A stretch of DNA of 64,000 nucleotides from Methylophaga sp. UBA3192 (GTDB lineage: Bacteria > Pseudomonadota > Gammaproteobacteria > Nitrosococcales > Methylophagaceae): assembly GCA_002363955.1 (NCBI GenBank), contig DEXE01000006.1, positions 310,001 to 374,000 on the forward strand, read 5' to 3'. Shown piece after piece: positions 52,540 through 63,800 of the stretch (the stretch's first letter is position 1; each line of letters opens with the position of its first letter). A program made the position numbers and the translations under genes. Below the pieces are notes generated by a model. It made no database searches and had not been told where the DNA came from. It saw only the letters and a program-made list of their open reading frames with translations.

Positions 52540-54243
52540 ATGCCTGATGACTCGATAAGTAAAGCGAGAGCCAAAACTGGTCGTTTACTGTTAAAAGACC
52601 TCTCACAGAAACAGCGAAGCCGATTACTTTTAGCTGTTTTTGTGGGGGTGTTGGCAACGATCGCGATGATTGTTCAGTGGTTTGCTCTGGCAAAACTGAC
52701 TTATGCATTAATCATTGAGCTGCAACCACTTACAGAACAGTTCATGCTGATTGCTTTGATGCTGCTGAGTCTGCTTTTACGCGCATTTTTTGTCAGAGTG
52801 CAGGAGCATTACAGTCAATGGGCCAGTATGACTGCGCGGGAGGATTTGCGAGAGCAGATTCTTTACGCTTGGCGGCAAACCAGTGCATTGCAGCATAGTC
52901 AACATTCTCCCGGCGCGGCTGCCAGCCAATTGATTGAAGATGTCGAAGCGATGGATGGTTATTTCGCCCGATTCTGGCCGCAGCAGTTGCTGGCTGTTCT
53001 GACACCTGTTCTGATCGTTATCGTCGTGTTTTATTACAACTGGCTGGCCGCCTTGTTTCTGGTTTTGGCAGCGCCATTGATTCCGTTATTTATGGTGTTG
53101 GTCGGGCTGGGCGCAGAAGGTATTAATCAAACGTTTTTTAAACAACGCCAGCGTCTGGCTGGGCATTTCTTGGATCGTGTTAAAAACCTCACGACGTTAA
53201 AACTATTTGCTGCAGATACGGCTGAACGTAAAGCAGTCGAAACACAAAGTCAGGATTATCGTCAGGTGGTGATGAAAACGCTGAAACTGGCGTTTTTATC
53301 GTCCGCGGTGTTGGAGTTTTTTACCAGCGTCGCCATTGCCAGTATTGCTATCTATATCGGTTTTGCCTTGTTCGGTTCAATCAGCTGGGGACCGGCGGCA
53401 GATATCACCTTGTTCAGTGGATTATTTATTCTGTTACTGGCCCCCGAGTTTTTTCAGCCTCTTCGAAACCTGTCGCAGTTTTATCACGACCGTGCTGCGG
53501 CTCTGGCTGCCGCAAGTCATATTGCGACGTCTTTACATCACAAAAATAAGGTGGAAACGACCGGTAAGGTTTCACAGACGGATTCAGCAGAGCACGCGTT
53601 ATCACGGTTAGTTCTAACAAAACTGAGCATAGGTTATACCGAGGGGAATGCGATACAAGGCCCGATGAATGTTGAATTAACCACAGGGCAGTGTCTGGTG
53701 GTTAGCGGGCCTTCAGGTTGCGGCAAAACCACATTATTGCATACGCTGGCTGGTTATCTGCCACCCGTCTCCGGTGAGCTGCAATTGAATGGCCAGATGA
53801 TGGGCAAAGTAGCCATTCGCTACCTGCCGCAAAAGCCCTGGGTCATCAATGGAAGCTGGGCCGAAAACCTGTCAGTGCTGGCACCACAAGCGACAGCTGA
53901 AGAGATGCATAATGTACTGACAGCACTTGGGCTTGAAACCTTAATATCAAATAGAAACAATGGCTTGAACAATCAACTTAATGAGCATGGTGAAGGGCTT
54001 TCCGGTGGGCAGCTACAACGTCTTGCGCTGGCGCGAGTGTTGCTTTCACCCGCTCCGATGATATTACTGGATGAACCGACAGCCAGTCTGGACAGGGAAA
54101 GTCGTCACTATGTTCTGGCGGCACTTGCCGCATTAAAACCCCGCTGTATTTTAGTCATTTCGAGTCATGATACCGATGTGCTGGCACTTGCTGATCAGCC
54201 GCTTTGCTTTGAGTCTCGAAAGGCGGTTAAACATGCTGTTTAA
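52540..54243 (+). CDS. cydD: Glutathione/cysteine exporter ATP-binding/permease subunit CydD
   Basis: 567 residues. One half of the heterodimeric ABC exporter CydDC, which exports thiols to the periplasm and is needed for assembly of cytochrome bd. Six helices in the N-terminal 320 residues, then an ATPase domain with Walker A GPSGCGKTTLLH, signature LSGGQLQRLALARVLL and Walker B MILLDEPTASLD. It starts 3 bases after cydB and overlaps cydC by 11 bases, so cydABDC is one operon. Confidence 0.94.
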   Translation: MPDDSISKARAKTGRLLLKDLSQKQRSRLLLAVFVGVLATIAMIVQWFALAKLTYALIIELQPLTEQFMLIALMLLSLLLRAFFVRVQEHYSQWASMTAREDLREQILYAWRQTSALQHSQHSPGAAASQLIEDVEAMDGYFARFWPQQLLAVLTPVLIVIVVFYYNWLAALFLVLAAPLIPLFMVLVGLGAEGINQTFFKQRQRLAGHFLDRVKNLTTLKLFAADTAERKAVETQSQDYRQVVMKTLKLAFLSSAVLEFFTSVAIASIAIYIGFALFGSISWGPAADITLFSGLFILLLAPEFFQPLRNLSQFYHDRAAALAAASHIATSLHHKNKVETTGKVSQTDSAEHALSRLVLTKLSIGYTEGNAIQGPMNVELTTGQCLVVSGPSGCGKTTLLHTLAGYLPPVSGELQLNGQMMGKVAIRYLPQKPWVINGSWAENLSVLAPQATAEEMHNVLTALGLETLISNRNNGLNNQLNEHGEGLSGGQLQRLALARVLLSPAPMILLDEPTASLDRESRHYVLAALAALKPRCILVISSHDTDVLALADQPLCFESRKAVKHAV

Positions 54244-55930
54244 CACAAAGCGCAGCGATTCAGGTATACCGTTCTGGCTCAAAAAAGTGCTGGAAAATCA
54301 GCAGAAAAGATTCGTAATCGGGTGGCTGCTGGCATTAGTAACAGCGGTTTCGGCAATGGGCCTGTTAGCCTTGTCTGGCTGGCTGATTACGGCCACGGCC
54401 ATAACCGGTTTGGCGATTACCGCTGGAAGTGCCACATTGCTGGATATTTACCGGCCGGGCGGGGGGATTCGGTTTTTTGCATTAAGTCGCACGGTAGGAC
54501 GCTATTTTGAGCGGCTGCATAACCACGATATGGTGCTGCGGGTCATTGCCGGTTTCAGAAGCACGTTGTTTGACGGATTACTCGATTTACCGGTTCAACA
54601 ACTGCGCGATACGCAGGACAGCGAATGGCTGAGCCGGTTAACCGCTGATCTGGATAATCTGGACAGTCTGGTATTACGTCTGTTATTACCCCCCATAACA
54701 GTAATAGGCAGTGTGTTGTTGCTCGCCTTGTTTATGAGCTTTTTCTGGATAACCCTCGGCTTGTCATTTGCCGCGGTCACATTGTTTTTGGGTATTGTCT
54801 ATTTCAGTCTGTTAACCCGTAAAACCGCTCAAATCAGCCGTTTTTATGCTGAGCAGATCAATCATGCCCGTTTGCGGACCATTGAACATTTACAGGGACA
54901 GCTGGAATTACAGGCAGCCCATTTAAATGCTGCACATCAAACGCGACTGGTGCAGTCGCTTGCTGAGATTGGCAGGGCACAATTAAAACTGAATCAACAG
55001 ATTGCCAATGCACAGTTCATGGTCAGTATCTGCCATGGGTTGTTGGTGATAGGTGTGGCGCTGGCAGCAATGTGTGCATACCAGAATGCTATTTTCAGTG
55101 GACCGGTTGCCGTTATGTTGGTTTTGGCTGTGTTTGGTTTAGGCGAGTTACTGCAAAACCTGCCGGGACAATTAGGCCAATGGGGCAAAACGCGCTATGC
55201 GGCTGAGCGTTTGCAACCCCTGGCCCAGCGTCAGCAGATGCAGGAAAAGGCTTTGCCGGAGCTTGAACGGTTATCCGTTATGCTGGCCGATCATCCCAAA
55301 GTTATCAGCAGTATTGATACGGCTATCGCCTTTGAATTAACCGACACACAATGTCTGCTGATAACGGGACGATCAGGAAGCGGAAAATCCACATTAGCTA
55401 ATATGCTGACTGGGCTGGAAATACCGGATTCATTTATAACGCCTTATCAGTTGTTGATAAATGGCATTCCACTGCGTACAGATCAAACACAAGCCTGGCA
55501 TAAGCAGATTGGCTATCTGACGCAGCAAAACAGCATCATCGCCGCGACGTTATATAGCAATTTGACCTTAGGGCTTTATGAAGTCGATGAGCAACAGCTT
55601 TGGCAGGCACTGACTTTAGTTGAGCTGGATGAGTGGGCCAAACAGCTACCAGCCGGGTTACACAGCTGGCTGGGTGATACCGGCAGCCAATTATCCGGTG
55701 GTCAGGCCAGAAGGGTCTGTCTGGCAAGACTGTTATTAAAAGAATCAAAACTGATCTTGCTGGATGAGCCTTTTAATGGCATTGATACAGAAATGGCACA
55801 ACGCATCTGGCAGCGTTTGTATCCGCAGTGGCAGGATAAAATGCTTATCATGCTGATGCATGAACGGCCAGACTTTTACCCCAATGTAGATAATCAGCAG
55901 ATTTTTGAAATCAAACTAGATCAAAACTAA
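54233..55930 (+). CDS. cydC: Glutathione/cysteine exporter ATP-binding/permease subunit CydC
   Basis: 565 residues. Partner of CydD. Membrane domain begins FVIGWLLALVTAVSAMGLLA, with the CydC feature ALSGWLITATAITG and GIRFFALSRTVGRYFERL. ATPase domain: Walker A GRSGSGKSTLANML, signature LSGGQARRVCLARLLL, Walker B LILLDEPFNGID. The start is the ATG at 54233, within the last codons of cydD and with AAAGGCGG upstream; a longer frame back to 54167 lies inside cydD and is not used. No terminator is visible before the secretion genes. Confidence 0.94.
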   Translation: MLFNTKRSDSGIPFWLKKVLENQQKRFVIGWLLALVTAVSAMGLLALSGWLITATAITGLAITAGSATLLDIYRPGGGIRFFALSRTVGRYFERLHNHDMVLRVIAGFRSTLFDGLLDLPVQQLRDTQDSEWLSRLTADLDNLDSLVLRLLLPPITVIGSVLLLALFMSFFWITLGLSFAAVTLFLGIVYFSLLTRKTAQISRFYAEQINHARLRTIEHLQGQLELQAAHLNAAHQTRLVQSLAEIGRAQLKLNQQIANAQFMVSICHGLLVIGVALAAMCAYQNAIFSGPVAVMLVLAVFGLGELLQNLPGQLGQWGKTRYAAERLQPLAQRQQMQEKALPELERLSVMLADHPKVISSIDTAIAFELTDTQCLLITGRSGSGKSTLANMLTGLEIPDSFITPYQLLINGIPLRTDQTQAWHKQIGYLTQQNSIIAATLYSNLTLGLYEVDEQQLWQALTLVELDEWAKQLPAGLHSWLGDTGSQLSGGQARRVCLARLLLKESKLILLDEPFNGIDTEMAQRIWQRLYPQWQDKMLIMLMHERPDFYPNVDNQQIFEIKLDQN

Positions 55931-56059
55931 TGGTTAAAAAGTCTGAAATTTATTTGAAGTAGCGCACATTTTTCCCATACGGTTCGGCATGAGCGTTGCC
56001 TGTATCTTTATTCTTGAATTACTATTTTTCGTAATTGAAAGGAATTCAAGAAGAAAAAA

Positions 56060-57805
56060 ATGGATAATCGTCACGGAAGACGAGCGCCCTATCTTCTGCT
56101 ATGGGTGTTTGTTATATGGAATTTATTTTCTGTAGCAGCATATGCTGGTGCTGCAGTTATTGATCGCGCTGCACAAGAGCTGCTTCTGCAGCAGGAGCGC
56201 GAGCGTCAGCTTCGCGAGCAACAGGAAATCTCTCCTGATGTACGAATACCAAATCCAACTTCTCCGCCAGAAATCCTCGTTTATCCAGACAGTGAATCTC
56301 CCTGTTTCACTATCTCCAGCGTTTCACTGATTGGCGAAAGCGCTGCAGAATTTCAGTTTGCTTTATCCGCCGTAACGGATGGCAATGATTCCGCCATAGG
56401 ACGTTGTCTTGGGGCACAAGGCATTAATGTCGCAATGAGTCGTATTCAAAATGCCATTATTGCCCGGGGCTTTGTAACTACCCGGGTGCTGGCAGCTCCA
56501 CAGGATCTTAATTCCGGTTTATTACAACTTACGGTGATACCAGGCAGAGTCAGAAAGGTTCAGTTTGCTGAAGGCGTATCTGCAAGAGCGACCAAATGGA
56601 ATGCGATCCCTGTTCATCGGGGTGACATTCTGAATCTGCGGGATATTGAGCAAGGTCTGGAGAATTTTAAACGAGTACCCACTACAGAAGTCGATATCCA
56701 GATAGAGCCGGCAGAAGGGCCAGATGCTATGCCTGGTGAAAGTGATGTGGTGATTCAATATCAGCAGCGTTTTCCGTTTCGACTGACTATCAGCGCCGAT
56801 GATGCTGGGTTCGATTCTACCGGAAAATATCAAGCTGGCATTACCATATCTGGCGACAATCTGTTGATGCTCAATGACTTGTTCTACGTTAATTACAACC
56901 ATGATCTGGGTGGAGGCGAATCAGGGAAGCGCGGATCAGATGGTCAGACGGTTCATTATTCGTTTCCCGTTGGTTACTGGTTATTTGGGTTTACCACTTC
57001 CAACTATGACTACCACCAAATGGTTTCAGGTCTTAATCAATCCTATACCTACAGTGGTCGCAGCCAAAACTCAGATATCAAGGCCAGCCGACTCGTTTAT
57101 CGTAATGCCATCAATAAAACCTATCTTTCATTTCGAGGTTTTTTCAGAAAATCCTCTAGCTATATAAACGACACAGAGATTGAAGTGCAAAGACGGCGTA
57201 CCGCGGGTTGGGAGTTCGGTTTCAGCCAAACCTGGTATTTAGGACAGACACTGCTGGATTACACCATCGCATATAAACGGGGGACAGGGGCATGGAATGC
57301 TCTCAAAGCGCCTGAAGAGGCCTTTGATGAAGGAACATCACGTATGGAAATAGTCACGGCTGATCTTGGTTTCAACCTGCCATTTTCCGTTAAAGCCCCA
57401 TGGGGTGAGCAGGCTCTGCGTTACTCAACCCAACTTCGTGGGCAATACAATTTCACACCATTAACACCACAGGATCGCCTGTCTATTGGTAATCGTTACA
57501 CCGTTCGCGGCTTTGACGGGCAATGGTCTTTAAGTGCGGATAACGGCTGGTTCTTACGTAATGAAATGAGTGCATTACTCGCAAACACGGGGCAGACCGT
57601 TTATTGGGGGCTAGATTATGGCGAAGTCGGCGGTCAATCCAGTGATCTTTTATTAGGCAGGCAGCTGGCAGGAATTGTAATGGGGTTAAGAGGGGGCTTT
57701 GGCGGATTTAGTTATGACGTGTTTATGGGAAAAGCACTTAAAAAGCCCAGAGGGTTTGAAACAGCCAGTACGGCAACAGGGTTTAATTTGAACCTGACCT
57801 TTTGA
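56060..57805 (+). CDS. Two-partner secretion outer membrane transporter (TpsB, FhaC/ShlB family)
   Basis: 581 residues. A signal peptide (about 1-30) is followed by an N-terminal helix rich in Gln/Arg/Glu (LLLQQERERQLREQQE), which can plug the pore, then two POTRA domains (first about 75-150: CFTISSVSLIGES and following) and a 16-strand barrel. The family motif VRGFDG occurs in NRYTVRGFDGQWS. The C-terminus ends in a phenylalanine strand (FNLNLTF). It exports the TpsA protein encoded 41 bases downstream. A purine-rich leader (GAAGAAAAAAA) precedes the ATG. Confidence 0.94.
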   Translation: MDNRHGRRAPYLLLWVFVIWNLFSVAAYAGAAVIDRAAQELLLQQERERQLREQQEISPDVRIPNPTSPPEILVYPDSESPCFTISSVSLIGESAAEFQFALSAVTDGNDSAIGRCLGAQGINVAMSRIQNAIIARGFVTTRVLAAPQDLNSGLLQLTVIPGRVRKVQFAEGVSARATKWNAIPVHRGDILNLRDIEQGLENFKRVPTTEVDIQIEPAEGPDAMPGESDVVIQYQQRFPFRLTISADDAGFDSTGKYQAGITISGDNLLMLNDLFYVNYNHDLGGGESGKRGSDGQTVHYSFPVGYWLFGFTTSNYDYHQMVSGLNQSYTYSGRSQNSDIKASRLVYRNAINKTYLSFRGFFRKSSSYINDTEIEVQRRRTAGWEFGFSQTWYLGQTLLDYTIAYKRGTGAWNALKAPEEAFDEGTSRMEIVTADLGFNLPFSVKAPWGEQALRYSTQLRGQYNFTPLTPQDRLSIGNRYTVRGFDGQWSLSADNGWFLRNEMSALLANTGQTVYWGLDYGEVGGQSSDLLLGRQLAGIVMGLRGGFGGFSYDVFMGKALKKPRGFETASTATGFNLNLTF

Positions 57806-57846
57806 TTTATGTTTCGTTGAATCATCTGAGATAAGGGATTAAAAAG

Positions 57847-60800
57847 ATGAACAAAAATAAATTCAAGGTGGTGTTTAACAGAGCACGCGGTTTGATGATG
57901 GTGGTTGCAGAAAACGTCGGATGTCACTCTTCGGGAAGTAACTCAATCGTAACAACAAAACCTTGCCCTATGGTCCTCGCGACTCTGCGTCCGTTGATTT
58001 CCTCAATGCTTGTCATGAGTAGTCTGGTAATAATGACCAGCCCAACCTATGCAGACATCATTGCCGATCCTAATGCTCCAGCCACTCAGCAACCGATTAT
58101 TAATGAAACAGCAAATGGTTTGCCATTGGTCAATATTCAGTCCCCCAGCGCTGAGGGTGTCTCACGTAACTCCTATCGCCAGTTCGATGTAAAGTCGAAA
58201 GGCGCTATCCTCAATAACAGCAATAAAAATACCCAAACCCAACTTGGCGGCTGGGTTCAAGGCAATCCCTACCTTGCCGGGGGCACAGCTAAAGTAATAT
58301 TGAATGAGGTTAACAGTCAAAATCCGAGTTTGCTGAACGGCTATATTGAAGTGGCCGGTAGTCGCGCTCAGGTTGTTATTGCCAATCCGGCAGGTATCAG
58401 CTGCAGTGGTTGTGGCTTTATCAATGCGAATCGCGCCACGCTGACGACGGGGAAACCCATCCTGAATAATGGCAACCTGCTAGGTTATCGCGTCGGGGGC
58501 GGGAAGATTAACTTTTTAGGGAATGGACTCGATACTTCACAAACTAACTTCACCGATGTGATTGCACGCGCAGTCAATGTAAACGCTGGTATTTGGGCGA
58601 ATACGCTTAATATTACCACCGGTACCAACCAGATCAGTATCGATAAAAAAGGTAATCAGACCAACGTAAGACCTATTGCCCCTGATGCAGGAGCTGCTAC
58701 CCCAGCCTTTGCCATTGACGTTGCTGCACTAGGAGGCATGTACGCGGGCAAAATTCACATGGTTGGAACAGAATTTGGTTTGGGTGTAAGGAATGCTGGT
58801 GATATCGGAGCAAGCGTTGGCAGTGTCAGTATTACTGCCGATGGGGTGCTGCAAAATATCGGCGTTATCAGTGCTAAAAGCAATATCCAGTTGGATGTTG
58901 CAGGTCTGGAAAGTGATGGCAGTGTTACAGCAGATGGTGACATTAGCATCAAGCTGGCTTCTGATTATATTCACACCAGTAAGCTGCAAGCAGGCGCTAA
59001 TCTTAACTTACATACCAGTGGTGACATTACTAATCAATCGACCATACTTGCAAGTCAATCGCTACACCTTAGCGCCAACAACATTGACAATATGTTGAAT
59101 GGGGAAATAGTCGGCCTTGATACTCATATTACCGCCGTGGACAAGATTGCAAACCAGGGCCTGATTGATGGCGTAAATACGCTCATCAACGCAGATAATC
59201 TGCTCAATAGTGAAGCCGGCAGTATCTTTGCTGATCAAGTCGCTATTCAGGTTGCTAACCTTGGCAATGATGCAGGTGCTGTAATCGCTGCTCGTAACCG
59301 GCTTGATATGGGCGCAACGACTATTGAAAATAGTGATGATAGCTTGATATTCAGCGCAGGCGATTTGGCGATAGCCGGCAGTCTCGATGGTGCTAATCAA
59401 TCCATTGGAACTGCAGATTCACTTATTAATGATGGCGCGACTATTGAGGCATTGGGTGAGGCAACTTTTACTATCACCGATTTACAAAACTTAAATTCCA
59501 ATCTGGTCACACAACTGGTGCAGACTGGTTCCGGCAGCTTTGATCGATTTAATCCTGCAGGGACTGGCGCTATACTTGAAAGCTCTGATTATCCGGGTGC
59601 CCATATCGGTAACGTTAATGTGGAATGGCGTTCAGCAGGGCCATACACATTCCGCGAATACACACGCTTTTTAGGAACCAGACGGTTCTACGAAAAACAA
59701 ATCGTCTCATCTGATCCCGGTCAGATTCTCTCGGGTGGCGATATGTCTTTCCGCGGCTCTGTTATCAATAGCGACAGTCAGATCATCGCCGGAGGCAACC
59801 TTGATGTTACTGGCGCCTCCGTACAAAACCTGAATTCAGAGGGCCGAATTGTTACAAGCTATAGTGGTACCGCCTACTATTATGATTGGGATGGCCACGA
59901 CAATGATTACGATATTGATGTTATCGGTCCCTATAAACCCGCCAATCATGTCGTTACGTATAACCTCTCTACTACACAGCTGGATGGTAATACGACTCCA
60001 GCGGGCAGCGAAACCAGTGTTAACTCAGCAACTGTTCCTGTTGTTACAAGCAGCCTGTTTCAACCCAATCCTGATGTCGCAGCAGATTATCTGATTGAAA
60101 CCAATCCACGCTTTGCCAATTATCGCTCTTGGTTAAGTTCTAATTACATGCTGCAGCAACTGGCATTTGATCCCGCGACTATGCAAAAGCGTTTGGGGGA
60201 TGGTTTCTATGAGCAACGGTTGGTGCGTGAACAAGTTGCCCAATTAACCGGACGTCGTTTCCTTGATGGACACGCTAATGATGAAGCGCAATATCAGGCT
60301 TTGATGACGTCGGCCCTTACACAAGTCAGTGGCTTACAGCTCATCCCGGGGGTAGCACTTTCAGCCGAGCAGATGGCACAACTCACCAGCGATATTGTCT
60401 GGCTGGTTGAACAAACGGTTACGCTGCCTGATGGCTCAGTCACCCAGGCATTGGTTCCTAAAGTTTATATCAGACCTCAGACAGAGGATATGCAGCCGAC
60501 TACAGGCATGATGGCTGGCAATACGGTCACCATGAACCTCACTTCGGATGTTATCAGTGAAGGGACAATTGCCGGTCGCGAGATAGTGGAGTTGAATGCT
60601 GACAATATTAATAACATGGGCGGTCAAATAGTGACTGATTCGACGTTATTAAAAGCCAATAAGGATATCAACAACATCGGTGGTAAAGTCATTGCCAGAG
60701 ATGCCATGCTGTTGGAGGCCGGCAATGACATTAACCTTCAAAGCACAACACACAGAAGCAAACAAAGAGAAGGGGCCAGCAGTTTTAGTCGTACCAATAT

Positions 60801-63800
60801 AGATCGAGTTGCCGGACTTTATCTCAGTAATCCCGATGCGATTCTCATTGCTTTAGCAGGTAATGACGTTAACTTGATGGCGGCCAGTATCGTCAATCGT
60901 GGTGAAGGTGGCGTTACACAGATCACTGCTGAAGAAAATATCAACCTTGGCACAGTGCAGATTGCCGAACAGAACAGCAGCATTCGTAATGCGAAAAACT
61001 ATGTAAAACATGGCGGCACGCAGGAGATTGGCAGCGATATTCAAACAACGGGCGATATTAGCTTCAATGCGGGAAATAACGTTAATGCAACTGCCGCTAG
61101 CATCACCAGTGAAGCTGGCGCAATCAATGTTACTGCCATGCAGGGCGTCAACATCATCGAAGGCCGTGAAACCAGCAACTTTGATACTGCACGCAAAGTA
61201 AAAAGAAGCAGCACCTTCAGCAGTAAAACCAAGATTCAACGAGATGTGTTTAAAGCAGACAACAGCATCAGTAGCACCATTAGTGGTGATAACGTAATGT
61301 TAGAAGCTGGTAATGATCTAAACATTCGTGGCAGCAATGTTATTAGTGATAACGGCACCACATTAAGCGCAGTAGATAATGTGAATATCACTGCTGCAAA
61401 GGATACAGCTTACGAATTTCATATGCGTAAAACCAAAACGAGTGGCCTAAGTACCAGTGGTGCCAGTGTCACTCTGGGTTCCAGCTCACTCAATACAACC
61501 CAGACTCACAATAGTACAAAGCAAACTGGCAGCACCGTGGGAAGTGTTGAAGGTGATGTGGCAATTGAAGCAGGCAAGCGTTACACCCAAAAAGCCAGTG
61601 ACGTGCTAGCCCCGCAAGGCAATATCGATATCCGTGCCGAGCAGGTCAATATCGTTGCCGGGCAAAATACTCGTAATACCACCCATGAAACTAAATTCAA
61701 ACAAAGTGGCTTAACACTTGCCATTACCAGTCCAATTATCTCTGCTATTCAAACAGCACAACAAATGACTGAAGCTGCCAGTGATACCTCTGATGGACGT
61801 ATGAAGGCCTTGGCGGCAGGCGCTACAGCACTGGCAGCTAAGAATGCATATGATTCTACCCAGAAAGCATTATCTGCCGCGCCTACCGGCAATGATATGA
61901 CGGATGCTGCCAATCAAGCCGGTGGCATTAACCTCAGCCTTTCCATCGGCACCTCAAAAAGCAGCAGTACCTCCACACAAACCAGTACCAACGTTCAAGG
62001 TAGTCAAGTGATGGCTGGAGGAGATGTCACTATCAACGCCACAGGGGCCGAGCAAGATTCCGATGTCAATGTGATCGGCAGTACTATCAATGCGGGAGAA
62101 AACGTATCAATCAAAGCTGATGATCAAGTCAATCTGATTGCTGCTAAAAACACCGACACACTCAACAGCAAAAATAAAAACAGTAGTGCCAGTGTTGGAA
62201 TCAGCATTGGCACAAATGGACTTGCTATTACAGCCAGCGCATTCCAAGGTAAAGGTAAAGCCAATGGTACTGATGTTAGCTGGAAGGAAACCATGGTAGA
62301 AGCGGCCAATAAAGTCAGGCTGGAAAGCGGCACCGATACCAATCTCATTGGTGCACAAGTGAAGGGTAATCAAGTAGTGGCCGATGTTGGCACCTCGGGC
62401 GAGGGCAATCTCAATATCCAGAGTTTGCAAGATACCAGCACCTACGATAGCAAACAGAAAAGTACAGGTATTAGTGTCAGCATTCCGATAGGAGCTGGCA
62501 TGGCTGGCGGTTCTTTCAGTTCAAGTCAAAGCAAAATCAAAAGTGATTACGCCAGCGTCAATGAACAAGCGGGGATATTCGCCGGTGATGAAGGCTTTCA
62601 AGTCAACGTGGCGGGCAATACTAATCTCAATGGTGCTGTAATCGCATCGACTGAGCAAGCCATTCAGGAAAACAAAAACAGTCTCACCACTGAAACGCTC
62701 ACAGTATCGGATATCAATAACAAAGCAGAATATGATGCCAAGGCCACCTCAGCAACCATAGGCGGTGGTATTCAGGGAGGCTTACCGCAACTCTCAGGAG
62801 CCGGTATAGGAAAAGATAGCGATAAAACAGAAAGCATAACAGTCAGCGCTATCAGTCAGGGTGCATTAACTATCACCGATAATGATAGCCAACAAAACCT
62901 CACTGGCGAGGATGCTGCCACAACGGTTGCCGTGCTCAATCGGGATGTACATATTAATGAGCAAGGAGAGGCAGTCGACAGCCAAGGAAATTCAACCGCT
63001 AATACCATCGCCCCAATTTTTGATGCGGAAAAAGTCGCCAAGGAAATTGAAGCGCAGGTGAAAATAACAAAAGAATTTGGCCAACAGGCAAGTCAAGTGA
63101 TCGATAGTTATGCGGAAAATCAGATGAATGAGTTACGTGCCCAATATGAAGAAGAATCTGATCCAGAGAAAAAGCAGGCGCTGCAGACCGAGGTTGACAA
63201 ATTGCGTCTTGAAACCCATGTGCTCAATGTACTTGTGGGAGCAGTTACAGGTTTAGGTGGTACGACACTCACTCGCGAAAGCCTTGTGGCTGCTTCAGAA
63301 GAACTCCGCAAGATCACCATTGAAAACTCCAGACTATTTCCAGGAGTAGTCGATGATACCGGTGATGGCGAGCCATTCACTCTATCTAACGTTTCAGGTA
63401 AAAGTGTTGGTGGAAAATGGGATCTAGACCCCACCAAGACTGGTGGTACAAGGGTTGACCTCGATGCATTGTGTGGTGCTGATAATGAGCGGTGTGTGAA
63501 AAATGATGACGGAAGTCTCGCACTTAACGACAAAAGACAAGTGCAATGGAATCGCGATGGTGCAAATGGTAAATCCCTCTCTGAATGGCTGGTGGATACT
63601 GATGAGGGCCGAAAAATGGCTGGTCCCTTCGGTGATATCCAAGGCATAAAAGGCTCAATTTTCAGCATACCATATACTTCTGGGAGTTGGCTTGACCATC
63701 TTGTAGAGGCATTTGGCGGGTCACATGATTTCATTGGGGGCCAGATTAGCGGTTTATATGACGAACAAGGGAATGCTAAACGTGGGATGACGGAAGTGGA

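Noticed and set aside
58729..62430. Several frames opposite the TpsA gene
   Set aside because: They reflect the repetitive low-complexity coding of the exoprotein; none has a binding site or known motif.
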